DNA of 64,000 bases, taken from Tardiphaga robiniae. Its GTDB lineage: Bacteria > Pseudomonadota > Alphaproteobacteria > Rhizobiales > Xanthobacteraceae. The stretch lies in the NCBI RefSeq assembly GCF_013359755.1, contig NZ_JABMCJ010000083.1:186001-250000 (forward strand). Reading direction: 5' to 3'. The notes under the pieces are model-generated. The model made no database searches, was not told the origin of the DNA, and worked only from the letters and a program-made list of their open reading frames with translations. The position numbers and the translations under genes are program-made. Below are positions 46,960-55,336 of this stretch, in pieces (positions within the stretch are counted from its first letter, which is position 1; each line of letters opens with the position of its first letter).

Positions 46960-47484
46960 ATGAACGATCACATGACTTGCAAAGTGAAGTGCAGACTGTT
47001 CGGGGCGGCGCTCATCGCCGCCCTCGCCGCGCTGACGCATGCGGCCGCGGCTCAGGTGCCGTCCGAGATTGCCGAGCCGGATGCCACCATCGTCGCGATC
47101 TATCACGCGGAGGGCGCGCAGGTGTATGAGTGCATGGCCGCCTCCGACGGCAAGCTCTCCTGGAATTTCCGCGAGCCGATCGGCACACTGCTGTCCAATG
47201 GACTGACCGTCGGCCGCCACTATGCGGGCCCGCATTGGCAACTCACCGATGGCAGCACGCTGGGCGGCAAAGCGGTTGGTCGCGCACCAGGTAAAACCGC
47301 GAGCGATATCCCGTGGCTCAAATTGACGGTGACTGACCGGCATGGCGACGGCAAGCTCGCAATGGTCGACGTGATCCAGCGCATCAACACCAAAGGCGGC
47401 GTTGCCGCCGGCCCCTGCGATGATGCCGGCCAGTTTCTCAGCGTGCCCTATTCGGCAGACTACGCGTTCCTGCACAAGGATTGA
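46960..47484 (+). CDS. DUF3455-family secreted protein
   Basis: A 174-residue exported protein. The signal peptide LFGAALIAALAALTHAAAAQ follows a short basic head. The mature domain matches DUF3455 in layout: IYHAEGAQVYECMAASDGKL, WNFREPIGTL, GRHYAGPHWQLTDGSTLGGK and the later GPCDDAGQFLSVPYSADYAF. Function unknown; two cysteines could form a disulfide. It follows the GFA gene by 19 nt and is closed by a good terminator. Confidence 0.8.
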   Translation: MNDHMTCKVKCRLFGAALIAALAALTHAAAAQVPSEIAEPDATIVAIYHAEGAQVYECMAASDGKLSWNFREPIGTLLSNGLTVGRHYAGPHWQLTDGSTLGGKAVGRAPGKTASDIPWLKLTVTDRHGDGKLAMVDVIQRINTKGGVAAGPCDDAGQFLSVPYSADYAFLHKD

Positions 47485-47514
47485 GTGTTCCGCATCGGTT
47501 GAATTTGGTTCAAG

Positions 47515-47544
47515 TGACGGCGCCGCAAGCGCCGTCATTTTGCT
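47515..47544 (+). terminator. Rho-independent terminator after the DUF3455 gene
   Basis: TGACGGCGC (47515-47523) pairs with GCGCCGTCA (47529-47537) over a CGCAA loop and is followed by TTTTGCT. It ends the GFA-DUF3455 transcript. Confidence 0.7.
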
Positions 47545-47752
47545 ATCAAAGACCGATCGGTGCACGTCCGCGATTTTCGATTTATTCCGCGCATCATCCG
47601 GAAAATATTTCGCATGCAGAAACACAGCTTCTGCGCGTTCGGCAACGACATCGCCGCCGGAACCACATAGCTTTCCAATCACGCATCGTCGGCGTGCCGG
47701 CATAGGCACGCATGCAAAGGTGCATGCTCACCTTCCCGAGAGATAGTTGCAA

Positions 47753-48943
47753 ATGACGTCAGTGACTCCGCTCTGGCCGATGGCCGCCCGGCTCGCATCG
47801 CCTGATCTCGCAGAAGGCGCAGAACAGCTCAGCGTCCTGATCGGCTGCATCTACGACACCGTCCTCGACTCGTCGTCCTGGACGAATGCGATCGAGCGCG
47901 CGATGCAATTCGTCGGCGGCGTCGGCGCCAGCCTCTATACCAAGAATGCAGCCATGCCGTCGGGGCATATTCTCCACGTGGTCGGCATTTCCGCGGACTA
48001 TCAAAACTCCTATTTCGACAAATATGTTGCGCTCGATCCCACCACGACCGTGCAGTTCTTCGCAGAGCTCGATGAACCGATTGGGATCGAGGACATCCTG
48101 CCTTACGCGGAGTTCAGGGAAACCCGCTTCTACAAGGAATGGGTGCAGCCGCAGGGACTGGCGGATTGCATCAATTCGGTGCTCGACAAGTCCATCACCA
48201 ATGTCGCCATGTTCGGCGTGTTCCGGCATGAGCGTGACGGCGTGGCCGATGAGCGCGCACGTCACCGGATGCGACTGATCGCGCCGCATATCCGCCGCGC
48301 CGTGATGATCGGACGCATGTTCGATCTGAAAGCCGCCGAGGCCGCGACGCTGGCGGATACGCTGGACGGGCTGAGCGTCGGCCTGTTCCTCGTCGATTCG
48401 GCTGCGCGCATCGTTCATGCCAACTTTGCCGGCCATGCCATGCTCGATACAGCGGACGTCCTGCGCGCCTCCTCCGGCCGCCTCAGTGCTCGCGACAGCC
48501 AGGCCGATCGCGCCTTGCGGGAGGCCCTCGCCGTCGCCGGTGAAGGCGACAGCGCGCTCGGCACGCGCGGAATCGCCATGCCGCTCGTCGGCAGCACTGG
48601 CGAACGATACGTCGCACATCTCCTGCCGCTGACATCGGGAGCACGGCGACAGGCCGGACTGGTCTATTCGGCCACGGCGGCTTTGTTCGTGCGCAAGGCG
48701 GATATCGACGCCACCTCGCCGCCCGAACTCATCGGCAAGACTTTCCAGCTCACACCGTCAGAGCTTCGCGTGCTGCTGGCGATCGTCCAGGTCGGCGGCG
48801 TGCCGGAGGTCGCTGCAGCGCTCGGCGTCGCCGAAACGACGATCAAGACGCATCTCAGCCGTCTGTTCTACAAAACCGGCACCCGGCGGCAGGCGGATCT
48901 GGTCAAGCTGTTCGCCGGCTATGCGACGCGCATGATCGGATGA
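47753..48943 (+). CDS. LuxR-type transcriptional regulator with N-terminal sensor
   Basis: A 396-residue regulator. The first 200 residues form an uncharacterised sensor (LIGCIYDTVLDSSSWTNAIE, YFDKYVALDPTTTVQFF). A PAS-like segment (LSVGLFLVDSAARIVHANFA) follows, and the C-terminal LuxR helix-turn-helix is LTPSELRVLLAIVQVGGVPE then VAAALGVAETTIKTHLSRLF with HTH-capping Lys/Thr. This architecture is common in Bradyrhizobium-like genomes. ATG 47753 is preferred over TTG 47747. The gene stops just before an IS5 relic and converges with the autotransporter gene, a possible target. Confidence 0.87.
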   Translation: MTSVTPLWPMAARLASPDLAEGAEQLSVLIGCIYDTVLDSSSWTNAIERAMQFVGGVGASLYTKNAAMPSGHILHVVGISADYQNSYFDKYVALDPTTTVQFFAELDEPIGIEDILPYAEFRETRFYKEWVQPQGLADCINSVLDKSITNVAMFGVFRHERDGVADERARHRMRLIAPHIRRAVMIGRMFDLKAAEAATLADTLDGLSVGLFLVDSAARIVHANFAGHAMLDTADVLRASSGRLSARDSQADRALREALAVAGEGDSALGTRGIAMPLVGSTGERYVAHLLPLTSGARRQAGLVYSATAALFVRKADIDATSPPELIGKTFQLTPSELRVLLAIVQVGGVPEVAAALGVAETTIKTHLSRLFYKTGTRRQADLVKLFAGYATRMIG

Positions 48944-48945
48944 GC

Positions 48946-49010
48946 GCCAGATAGTTTGCCGCGAGTATGTCGTATCGGGTCGCGAGACGCCGATAGCGCA
49001 AAACGGCGTG
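48946..49010 (-). pseudogene. IS5-family transposase C-terminal remnant
   Basis: Read on the minus strand this stretch encodes LRYRRLATRYDILAANYLAL, the typical C-terminal end of IS5-type DDE transposases (RRxATRYDKLAxNFLA). Only about 20 codons remain, with no terminal repeats. It is wedged between the stops of the LuxR gene and the autotransporter gene, inside the block that splits the GTA cluster, and is probably the scar of an element that helped build it. Confidence 0.7.
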
Positions 49011-49042
49011 AGGCCTTGCTCGAAGGGCTGGCGACGCCGCGG

Positions 49043-51769
49043 TCACCAGACGATGCGGAAGCCGCCAGTGCCCTTGTAGCTGCGGTTCGCCGCCGCGTCC
49101 TCAAGGCTCGCGCTATAGGAGACCTCGCCGAACACAGCGTAGCGACCGTTGGCCCAGCTATAGGTGCCGCCGCCGCCGATGCTGCCCCACAGCCGGTCTT
49201 GCGCGCTGGCGAAGCCGGTGCCGGCGACATCGACACGGGTGCCCTCGAGGAACTCGTAGCGCAGGTTGCCGATGCCGTAGATATCCGAGCGCACGATGCC
49301 TGCGCCGTCGTTCCAGGTTTTCTGGTGGTTGAGCGCAAGGCCGGCGCGGCCGAGCAGGCTGTCGCCGTCGCGCAGCGACACCGGGGCGCCGAACCGATCG
49401 GTGAAGCGATCGAACTCGGCCTTCGAATAGGACAGCTGCGCCTGCGGCGTCAGCGACCAGCCGTTGCCGACAAAGAACCGCTTGCCGGTTTCAGCGCTGA
49501 AAGCATAGCCCACCCCTTCGTTGCCGTGGGTCATGCTGCCGGCCAGCACCGAAGAGAGATCGCTGCGGTAGAACATCGATTGCGCCTGGCCGTCGACATA
49601 GAAGCCGTTGTCGCCGAACCATGTCAGCGTGCCGCCGACACCCGAACCTTCGACGCGGATCCGGCCATTGCCGAAGGCCGATGCGATATTGGCGGTTGTC
49701 AGGCCATATTGCCCGGTGAGACCGACGATCAGCCTTCCGCGCTCGTTCTCCATCAGGAGACCGTCGAGGCCCGCCTGCACCTTCAACTGGTCGGCTTTAT
49801 AGGTCGAGCCCGTGGTGGTGGAGGGCTGCAAATCGGATTGGCCGCCCTCGATGCGGCCCCAGAACGCCGTGGGCGCCGAAGAGCCATCGCCTGGTGCCGG
49901 TGCGACACCTGCGCGCGCCATGGCATCGCTGCCGCCCCAATAGCGATTGCCGACGCGCTGCTGCATGGTCGGCAATTCGTTCATGCCGAGCAGCACCTGC
50001 GCATAGTTTTCGTATAGCGGGACGCCCGGCTGATACAGCGGCATAGCCGACATCGGCGGCGGCGGATTGACCAGGCTGGAGCGCAGATACCAGTCGCCAT
50101 CGGTCGGCGTGCTCACGCCGTTCTTCTGCAGCGTATAGGCATAGGCGCCGCCGACCACGGCCTGCTGGCCCTGGATCACATAATCGCCGAGCAGCGAGAA
50201 CGCGCCGTTCGATGCGCCGGCGACATCGACGATCTTGATGCCTTCGACGGTCTGCGCGCCGCCGCCGCCGAGATTGTTGACGCGCAGCGACGATGAGCCC
50301 GACGTCGCTCCCTGCACCCGCAACAGGTCCGTCGGCGAGCTGTCGCCACCGAGCCTGCTGTTGAGCTGCACGGTGCCGCCATTGCCCACATAATTGCCGG
50401 CAACTGTCAGCGTGGTTCCCGGCGCGCCGCCGAGCATGACCATGCCGGCATTGTCGAGCGAGGCGAGCGTTTGATTGAAGCCGGCAAGGTTGAACGTGCC
50501 GCCGGAGGCGACGGTGAAGGCCGACGTCGTACCGAATATATTGGCGGCTCCGGCGCGCAGGGTGCCGCCGTTCACATTGGTCGCGCCGGTGTAAGTATTG
50601 GCGCCCGACAACGTCTGCGTGCCGCCGCTGACCGTCAGCCCGCCGGTGCCGGAGATGACGCCGGAGAACAGATCGTTCTTCGCATTGGTGATCGTCAGAT
50701 CCTTCGTGCCCAGCGTAACGGCGCCGCTTCCCGCCAGGCTCTGGATGTTGGTGCCGGCCGCCGTGATACCCGAGACATTGAAAGCGCCGTCCGCGATGAC
50801 CCTGCTGGAATTGGCGATGGCGCCGGCGCCTGACAGCGCGAGGCCGCTGCCGGCCACGATCCGCGTTTCGCCGGCATAGGTGCTGTTCGCCTGCAGGCCG
50901 AACACGGTGCCGCCGGTGATGGTCAACCCGCCGGTGCCGCTGAAACCGGACGTCGCGTCGGTGCCCACGGTGAAACCGTTGGTATTGATGGTCAGCCCGC
51001 CCGCGAGAAGGTTGAGCTCACCGGGATTGAATCCGTTGATGAAGGTCGCGCTGCTGGCCCCGGCGCGCAGAATGCCATTGTCGAAATTGGCCTGGCTCGC
51101 GCCAGGGCCGCCCCGAAAGAATGTGGTCTGCAGCGTGCCGCCGCCGCTGATGTTGACCGTGCCGGAAGACGAGACGCCGTTGCCCACGGTTATGCCGGCT
51201 GCCGCGACGACTTGGCCGCCGTTCTCGATGTTCAGCGTGCCGCTGCCTAGAAAGCCGAGAGACACAAGTCCGTTGACCAACCATTGCGACCCGGGTCCGG
51301 TGACAGTGAGGATGCCACCGCTTGTGGCGTTAAGTCCGAACCGCGCGATGCTGCTGGTGGTCAGGGTGCTGCCGTTCTGGATCGTCAGGTTGCCGAACGT
51401 TCCAGCCGTCGCGCTGCCGAGAACTAAAATCCCCGTCACCCCGATTGCCGGACCGCTGACGCCGAGGACGGTCGCATTTGGCGACGTCGTTACAATATTG
51501 AGCGTACCAGTGCCGATGGGAACGGTTCCGCCAGACCAGTTGCTCCCGACCGTCCAGTCATTGCTGGTGGTGCCGGTCCAACCCACGGTTTGGGCCGAGG
51601 CAGCCCCCGCGGACAGCGCCATCAGCGCCGCTGCCGACGCGCTCGTCAGGAGCAAGCGAAGCAATTCAGTTTGTTTGCGCGCGGCGGGGAGCCGAGCCCG
51701 TTCCGGACTCATACGCCGCGTGTCATCTGGTTGTCGTCGGATTGCTACTTCAACCACGCATTCGCGCAT
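49043..51769 (-). CDS. Autotransporter with passenger beta-helix and C-terminal barrel
   Basis: A type Va autotransporter of about 889-908 residues (starts at ATG 51769 or 51712). The extended signal region ends SAAALMALSAGAASAQ. The passenger has PATR-like beta-helix repeats (GTGGLTISGG-type units, SGANTYTGATNVNGGTLRAG) and strand-rich Gly/Ser/Thr sequence. The last 260 residues or so are the outer-membrane barrel (FWGRIEGGQSDLQPSTTTGS onward), ending in the aromatic TGGFRIVW. It probably displays an adhesin. No cleavage or protease motif was recognised. It is transcribed toward the LuxR gene. Confidence 0.9.
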   Translation of the reverse strand: MRECVVEVAIRRQPDDTRRMSPERARLPAARKQTELLRLLLTSASAAALMALSAGAASAQTVGWTGTTSNDWTVGSNWSGGTVPIGTGTLNIVTTSPNATVLGVSGPAIGVTGILVLGSATAGTFGNLTIQNGSTLTTSSIARFGLNATSGGILTVTGPGSQWLVNGLVSLGFLGSGTLNIENGGQVVAAAGITVGNGVSSSGTVNISGGGTLQTTFFRGGPGASQANFDNGILRAGASSATFINGFNPGELNLLAGGLTINTNGFTVGTDATSGFSGTGGLTITGGTVFGLQANSTYAGETRIVAGSGLALSGAGAIANSSRVIADGAFNVSGITAAGTNIQSLAGSGAVTLGTKDLTITNAKNDLFSGVISGTGGLTVSGGTQTLSGANTYTGATNVNGGTLRAGAANIFGTTSAFTVASGGTFNLAGFNQTLASLDNAGMVMLGGAPGTTLTVAGNYVGNGGTVQLNSRLGGDSSPTDLLRVQGATSGSSSLRVNNLGGGGAQTVEGIKIVDVAGASNGAFSLLGDYVIQGQQAVVGGAYAYTLQKNGVSTPTDGDWYLRSSLVNPPPPMSAMPLYQPGVPLYENYAQVLLGMNELPTMQQRVGNRYWGGSDAMARAGVAPAPGDGSSAPTAFWGRIEGGQSDLQPSTTTGSTYKADQLKVQAGLDGLLMENERGRLIVGLTGQYGLTTANIASAFGNGRIRVEGSGVGGTLTWFGDNGFYVDGQAQSMFYRSDLSSVLAGSMTHGNEGVGYAFSAETGKRFFVGNGWSLTPQAQLSYSKAEFDRFTDRFGAPVSLRDGDSLLGRAGLALNHQKTWNDGAGIVRSDIYGIGNLRYEFLEGTRVDVAGTGFASAQDRLWGSIGGGGTYSWANGRYAVFGEVSYSASLEDAAANRSYKGTGGFRIVW

Positions 51770-52201
51770 GATGCTCGTTCCAGTTTCGCTCGGGTCCGCA
51801 AGGTTCGAGGATGCGAATCTTGAGGCGTGCAATCCGCGAAGAATAGTTGCGACGGTAAATGAGCTAAATCAATCCGACAATAACTGGAGCGTGTTCTCGC
51901 TGACAAACATGCGGCGTGTGTCGCTCGCGCAACGAAAGACGCTTAACAAAGCCTTTCGAGATCGGCACGCGAAGCCGGTGATATCACCGATTGGCACATT
52001 GCATCATTCGCTGCGGAGCAGAATTTCGTTACTACCGAAGCACAGCGGACATTGGTCACGCCCGCACAGATCAAGCTCAATCTATCAGTGCGTGCGCTGG
52101 TTCGATGTCTCTCGCGTCAGAACGTGGCAACGCACGCAACAGACGAATGTGAAGTCGCATCAGCCGTTCGTAGGACGCTTGATATCACTGCGCCATCGAT
52201 G
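51770..52201. other. Intergenic region upstream of the autotransporter
   Basis: About 430 bp without a supported gene. It must hold the autotransporter promoter on the minus strand and that of the small gene at 52202. No clear boxes or RNA structure were recognised. Confidence 0.35.
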
Positions 52202-52384
52202 ATGAGCCACGACAAGCGCGCCTCTCATCCGGATGGACCACCGATGGCATTGCTCGAACGTCTGCTCTACGCCGCCGCGATCGCCTGTTTCGTGATCGTC
52301 CACTACATCGCCCTGCAACGAATCGATGCCGCCGCATCACATGCGACCCACCCGCCATCCGTCACCCTGCAGGGGACGGATTGA
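52202..52384 (+). CDS. Small single-span membrane protein candidate
   Basis: A 60-residue frame: polar head MSHDKRASHPDGPP, a hydrophobic helix (LLYAAAIACFVIVHYIALQR) and a short tail. It is an internal start in a longer open frame from 52052, and the upstream part lacks protein character. No convincing ribosome site is present, so it may be a chance frame. I do not recognise a family. Confidence 0.35.
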   Translation: MSHDKRASHPDGPPMALLERLLYAAAIACFVIVHYIALQRIDAAASHATHPPSVTLQGTD

Positions 52385-52390
52385 TCGTGC

Positions 52391-52480
52391 TCATCCCTAC
52401 CCGTCCCTGGCGTCGGGTAACTCATGACGAAATCGTTGCCGGGAATATCGGGGAAGCCGCGGAAATGATCGACATTGCCG
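52391..52480 (-). pseudogene. Degenerate second copy of the 3' end of GTA g13
   Basis: The minus strand encodes FRGFPDIPGNDFVMSYPTPG, the same C-terminal sequence as the intact DUF2163 gene at 54369-55235. By eye the DNA aligns with 54369-54460 with about a dozen differences and one single-base gap that removes the terminal Gly run and stop. Upstream similarity ends near 52480. This is a partial duplication or the scar of a second allele; see findings. Confidence 0.85.
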
Positions 52481-52781
52481 ATACACCAAGAAGCTGTTCG
52501 GGGCCGGAGAGCGACCGACGAGTAACCCTGATCTTCATCGCGTAGCGATGCTGCTCCTCAGCGAGTGGCGACAACACGCCACCCATATTCTCGTGGTGTT
52601 CGTCATCAGATAAGTTGCGACGGATCGAGCTCTTTCGAAACGACGCGATGTGCCCGAAGCAGACTTGTCCTTCGATGGGTCAGCTTTTCTGTCGTTTCAA
52701 TTTGTCGCGCCAATTCTAGTACCGGTTGATTCTCTCTTCTCGGTGTCGCAAGCTGTGGGCCACGAGTTAAGGAGGCACCCG

Positions 52782-54269
52782 ATGAAAATCGACGACTCCA
52801 ACACAACGAAAATGCGAGATAATTTTTCGAACGATCGCACAGCCGTTGGCCGCCGCGATCTATTGCTGGGCGGTAGCTGTGCGCTCGCGGCGTCAGCCCT
52901 CATTGGCGAGGCATTGGTCCATGCAACGCCAGCCCGAGCGCAAGCGCTTTCGGCTCTTGCTTCGGATGAGATCGGCGAGGTGGCCATCAGCGCCTATATC
53001 TACGCCTATCCCTTGATCCTCATGGAAATAACGCGCCGGGTCAGCACCAATGTCGCCGATGCAAGCCATTTCGGTAAGGCGCCCATGAACCAGTTCGCGC
53101 ATCTACCCGCATTCCCTGACGCCACCTTTACCGATGTCGTTCGTCCGAATGCTGACACGCTCTACTCGCTGATGTGGTTTGACGTGTCGGAAGCTCCGCT
53201 GCTGATCAGCGTGCCTGACTCGGGCGGGCGTTACTATCTACTGCCAATGCTGGATATGTGGACCGACGTGTTCGAGTCCACTGGCAAGCGAACGACCGGC
53301 ACAAGCGCACAATACCTTCGCATAACGGGGCCGGATTGGCGAGGCGACGTTCATCCCGAGGCCATCTCCATTCGAAGCCCGACCGCAATTGGCTGGATCA
53401 TCGGGCGCACACAGACCAATGGCAAAGCTGACTACGACGCCGTGCATAAATTCCAAGCCGGACTGGTCGCTACGCAGCCGGGGCGCTTCGCTAATCAGCC
53501 GCCCAGCAAGATCAACCCCGATTGGGATATGAAGACGCCGCCCACGGAGCAAGTGGAGAAGATGACTCCAGCCACCTACTTTTCGTTGTTTACGGAGCTG
53601 GCGAGGACCAACCCGCCCCACGCGAACGACTATCCGATCCTTGACCAGATGCGGCGCATTGGAATCGAGCCAAGCAAACCATTCGACTTCAAAAGCGCAT
53701 CACCCGAGGTTCAGCGCGCCTTGACCGAAGCTGGCCCGGCAGCAACGAAAAAGATCAAAGCTCAGTTTTTGCGCGCCGGCACGGCGAATGCTGGATGGCG
53801 CACAAACCTCTCGGCGGTCGGGACTTATGGCGCGGATTATCTCAGCCGGGCCGGAGTCGCTTTTGCCGGTCTCGGTGCCAACACCATCGAGGATGCCGTT
53901 TATCCGACGGCGCTCACCGATGCCGATGGCAAGTCGTTCAGCAGCGACAATCGATATGTCCTGCATTTTGAGAAGAACCAGCTTCCCGCGGTGCGTGGCT
54001 TTTGGTCCCTTACAATGTACAACGAAAAGCAAGCCTTCGCGGCCAATCCGATTGACCGCTACGCCATCGGAGATCGCGATAAACTTTCGTTCAATCCCGA
54101 CGGCTCGCTCGACCTTTACATCCAACGTGAGACGCCCGGCAAAGAGAAGGAAGCAAACTGGCTACCGGCACCTGCAAGTGGCCCATTCACAATGAATATG
54201 CGTCTCTATTGGCCGAAACCCGAAGTTCTCGACGGAAGCTGGCAACCGCCGGGCGTAAAGCGCGTGTAA
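52782..54269 (+). CDS. DUF1254/DUF1214 exported protein with Tat leader
   Basis: A 495-residue protein. The leader GRRDLLLGGSCALAASALIG is a twin-arginine signal, with an ATPARAQA cleavage region. DUF1254 follows (AYIYAYPLILMEITRRVSTN, MNQFAHLPAFPDATFTDVVR, NADTLYSLMWFDVSEAPLLI), then DUF1214 at the C-terminus (GFWSLTMYNEKQAFAANPID, GDRDKLSFNPDGSLDLYIQR). The function of the family is unknown; it is common in proteobacteria and mimiviruses. AAGGAGG lies 8-9 nt before ATG 52782. The gene is flanked by two copies of the g13 3' end, so it entered the GTA cluster secondarily. Confidence 0.9.
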   Translation: MKIDDSNTTKMRDNFSNDRTAVGRRDLLLGGSCALAASALIGEALVHATPARAQALSALASDEIGEVAISAYIYAYPLILMEITRRVSTNVADASHFGKAPMNQFAHLPAFPDATFTDVVRPNADTLYSLMWFDVSEAPLLISVPDSGGRYYLLPMLDMWTDVFESTGKRTTGTSAQYLRITGPDWRGDVHPEAISIRSPTAIGWIIGRTQTNGKADYDAVHKFQAGLVATQPGRFANQPPSKINPDWDMKTPPTEQVEKMTPATYFSLFTELARTNPPHANDYPILDQMRRIGIEPSKPFDFKSASPEVQRALTEAGPAATKKIKAQFLRAGTANAGWRTNLSAVGTYGADYLSRAGVAFAGLGANTIEDAVYPTALTDADGKSFSSDNRYVLHFEKNQLPAVRGFWSLTMYNEKQAFAANPIDRYAIGDRDKLSFNPDGSLDLYIQRETPGKEKEANWLPAPASGPFTMNMRLYWPKPEVLDGSWQPPGVKRV

Positions 54270-54368
54270 GTCTGCTCTGAGTCCACCTGGGGTCATTTGC
54301 TACATCATTTGCTAAAGAGGCAAACGCTTCGTCCGCCATCGCACATCATGCAGGCGACAGACTGAGGA

Positions 54369-55235
54369 TCATCCCCCACCCGTCCCCGGCGTCGGATAAC
54401 TCATGACGAAGTCGTTGCCGGGGATGTCAGGGAAGCCGCGGAAGTTGTCGACATTGGCGAAGCGATCACGGCAGGTCGCCAATGTCTTGTCGCAACCGGC
54501 GGTGACGGTGAAGCCATCGCCGACATTGATCGGCTCCGCCATTGCCTGCCACAGCGACAGCCGCACATGACCCGGCGTGACGCGATGCTGCTTCACTTCC
54601 ATGGCCAGCCCCGTATTGGCGCCGCTGGTCCAGGTCAGGCGTCCCGCGGTGAACAGATCATCGGCAAACGCATCGAGGCCGCTGGCGGAGAACATCGAAG
54701 CGCCCGCGAGCGCTCCGACCGCGCCGGTGCCGCGCCAGCCGGCGAGATCGACGCGGCATTTGCCATCGCCGAGATCGGCGCCGCAGCGCGCCGTGTAGAG
54801 CCGTCCGCTTTCCTGCGACAACAGAGCTGCGAGCCCGCGGAGTTCGGCCACGAACGCCGCCCCTTCGCGCTTGACCTCGCCGAGCGTGCCGCGCGCCGTC
54901 AACACGCGCAGCGCAACGTCGCTCCAGTCCACCAGCCAGGTCTCGACCTCCGCTGCATCGTAGCGCCCGGCAGCCAGATCGGCATCGGTGAGCGTCTCGT
55001 CATCGAGCGCACCGGCAATGTCGCCACCATCGACCGACAGATCGAACCGGCTGGTCGCTTCCGACGCCGCGAGGCCGGTGCCGGCGCGATAGGTGACGCC
55101 GTCGATGACGAGGTCGCAGTCGTGATCGGTGAAGCCCGCAACGACGCCATCGCGCCGCGTCAGCTTCCAGACCTGCGCCAGTGTGGTGACGCCGGAATCC
55201 AGTTTGACCTGAAGTGCGGGCGGGATGCTGCGCAT
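54369..55235 (-). CDS. GTA DUF2163 tail protein (g13-like)
   Basis: A 288-residue phage/GTA baseplate-hub protein of the DUF2163 family. LDSGVTTLAQVWKLTRRDGV and FTDHDCDLVIDGVTYRAGTG are the family start, and CRDRFANVDNFRGFPDIPGN with FVMSYPTPG is the usual end. The conserved cysteines in TARCGADLGDGKCRVD and the TAGCDKTLATCRDRF region may form iron-sulfur or disulfide sites as proposed for tail-tip hubs. In RcGTA it forms part of the tail tip with g12, g14 and g15. It is cut off from g12 by a plus-strand hydrolase gene and from g14 by about 8 kb. Confidence 0.92.
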   Translation of the reverse strand: MRSIPPALQVKLDSGVTTLAQVWKLTRRDGVVAGFTDHDCDLVIDGVTYRAGTGLAASEATSRFDLSVDGGDIAGALDDETLTDADLAAGRYDAAEVETWLVDWSDVALRVLTARGTLGEVKREGAAFVAELRGLAALLSQESGRLYTARCGADLGDGKCRVDLAGWRGTGAVGALAGASMFSASGLDAFADDLFTAGRLTWTSGANTGLAMEVKQHRVTPGHVRLSLWQAMAEPINVGDGFTVTAGCDKTLATCRDRFANVDNFRGFPDIPGNDFVMSYPTPGTGGG

Positions 55236-55336
55236 GATTGGATCCTGAAACGTTGTCGTTGCGCGCGAGCATCCTTCGCGTTCTAATTGCTCGCACAATA
55301 CCGGCATGCAACAGGCCGGGCACAGGGAGCGGACGG

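Noticed and set aside
46334-47775. Similarity between ATGACGTCAGCGACT near 46338 and ATGACGTCAGTGACT at the LuxR gene start
   Set aside because: Only about 20 bp match and the surrounding sequence does not extend it; this may be chance or a very short duplication and cannot be decided by eye.
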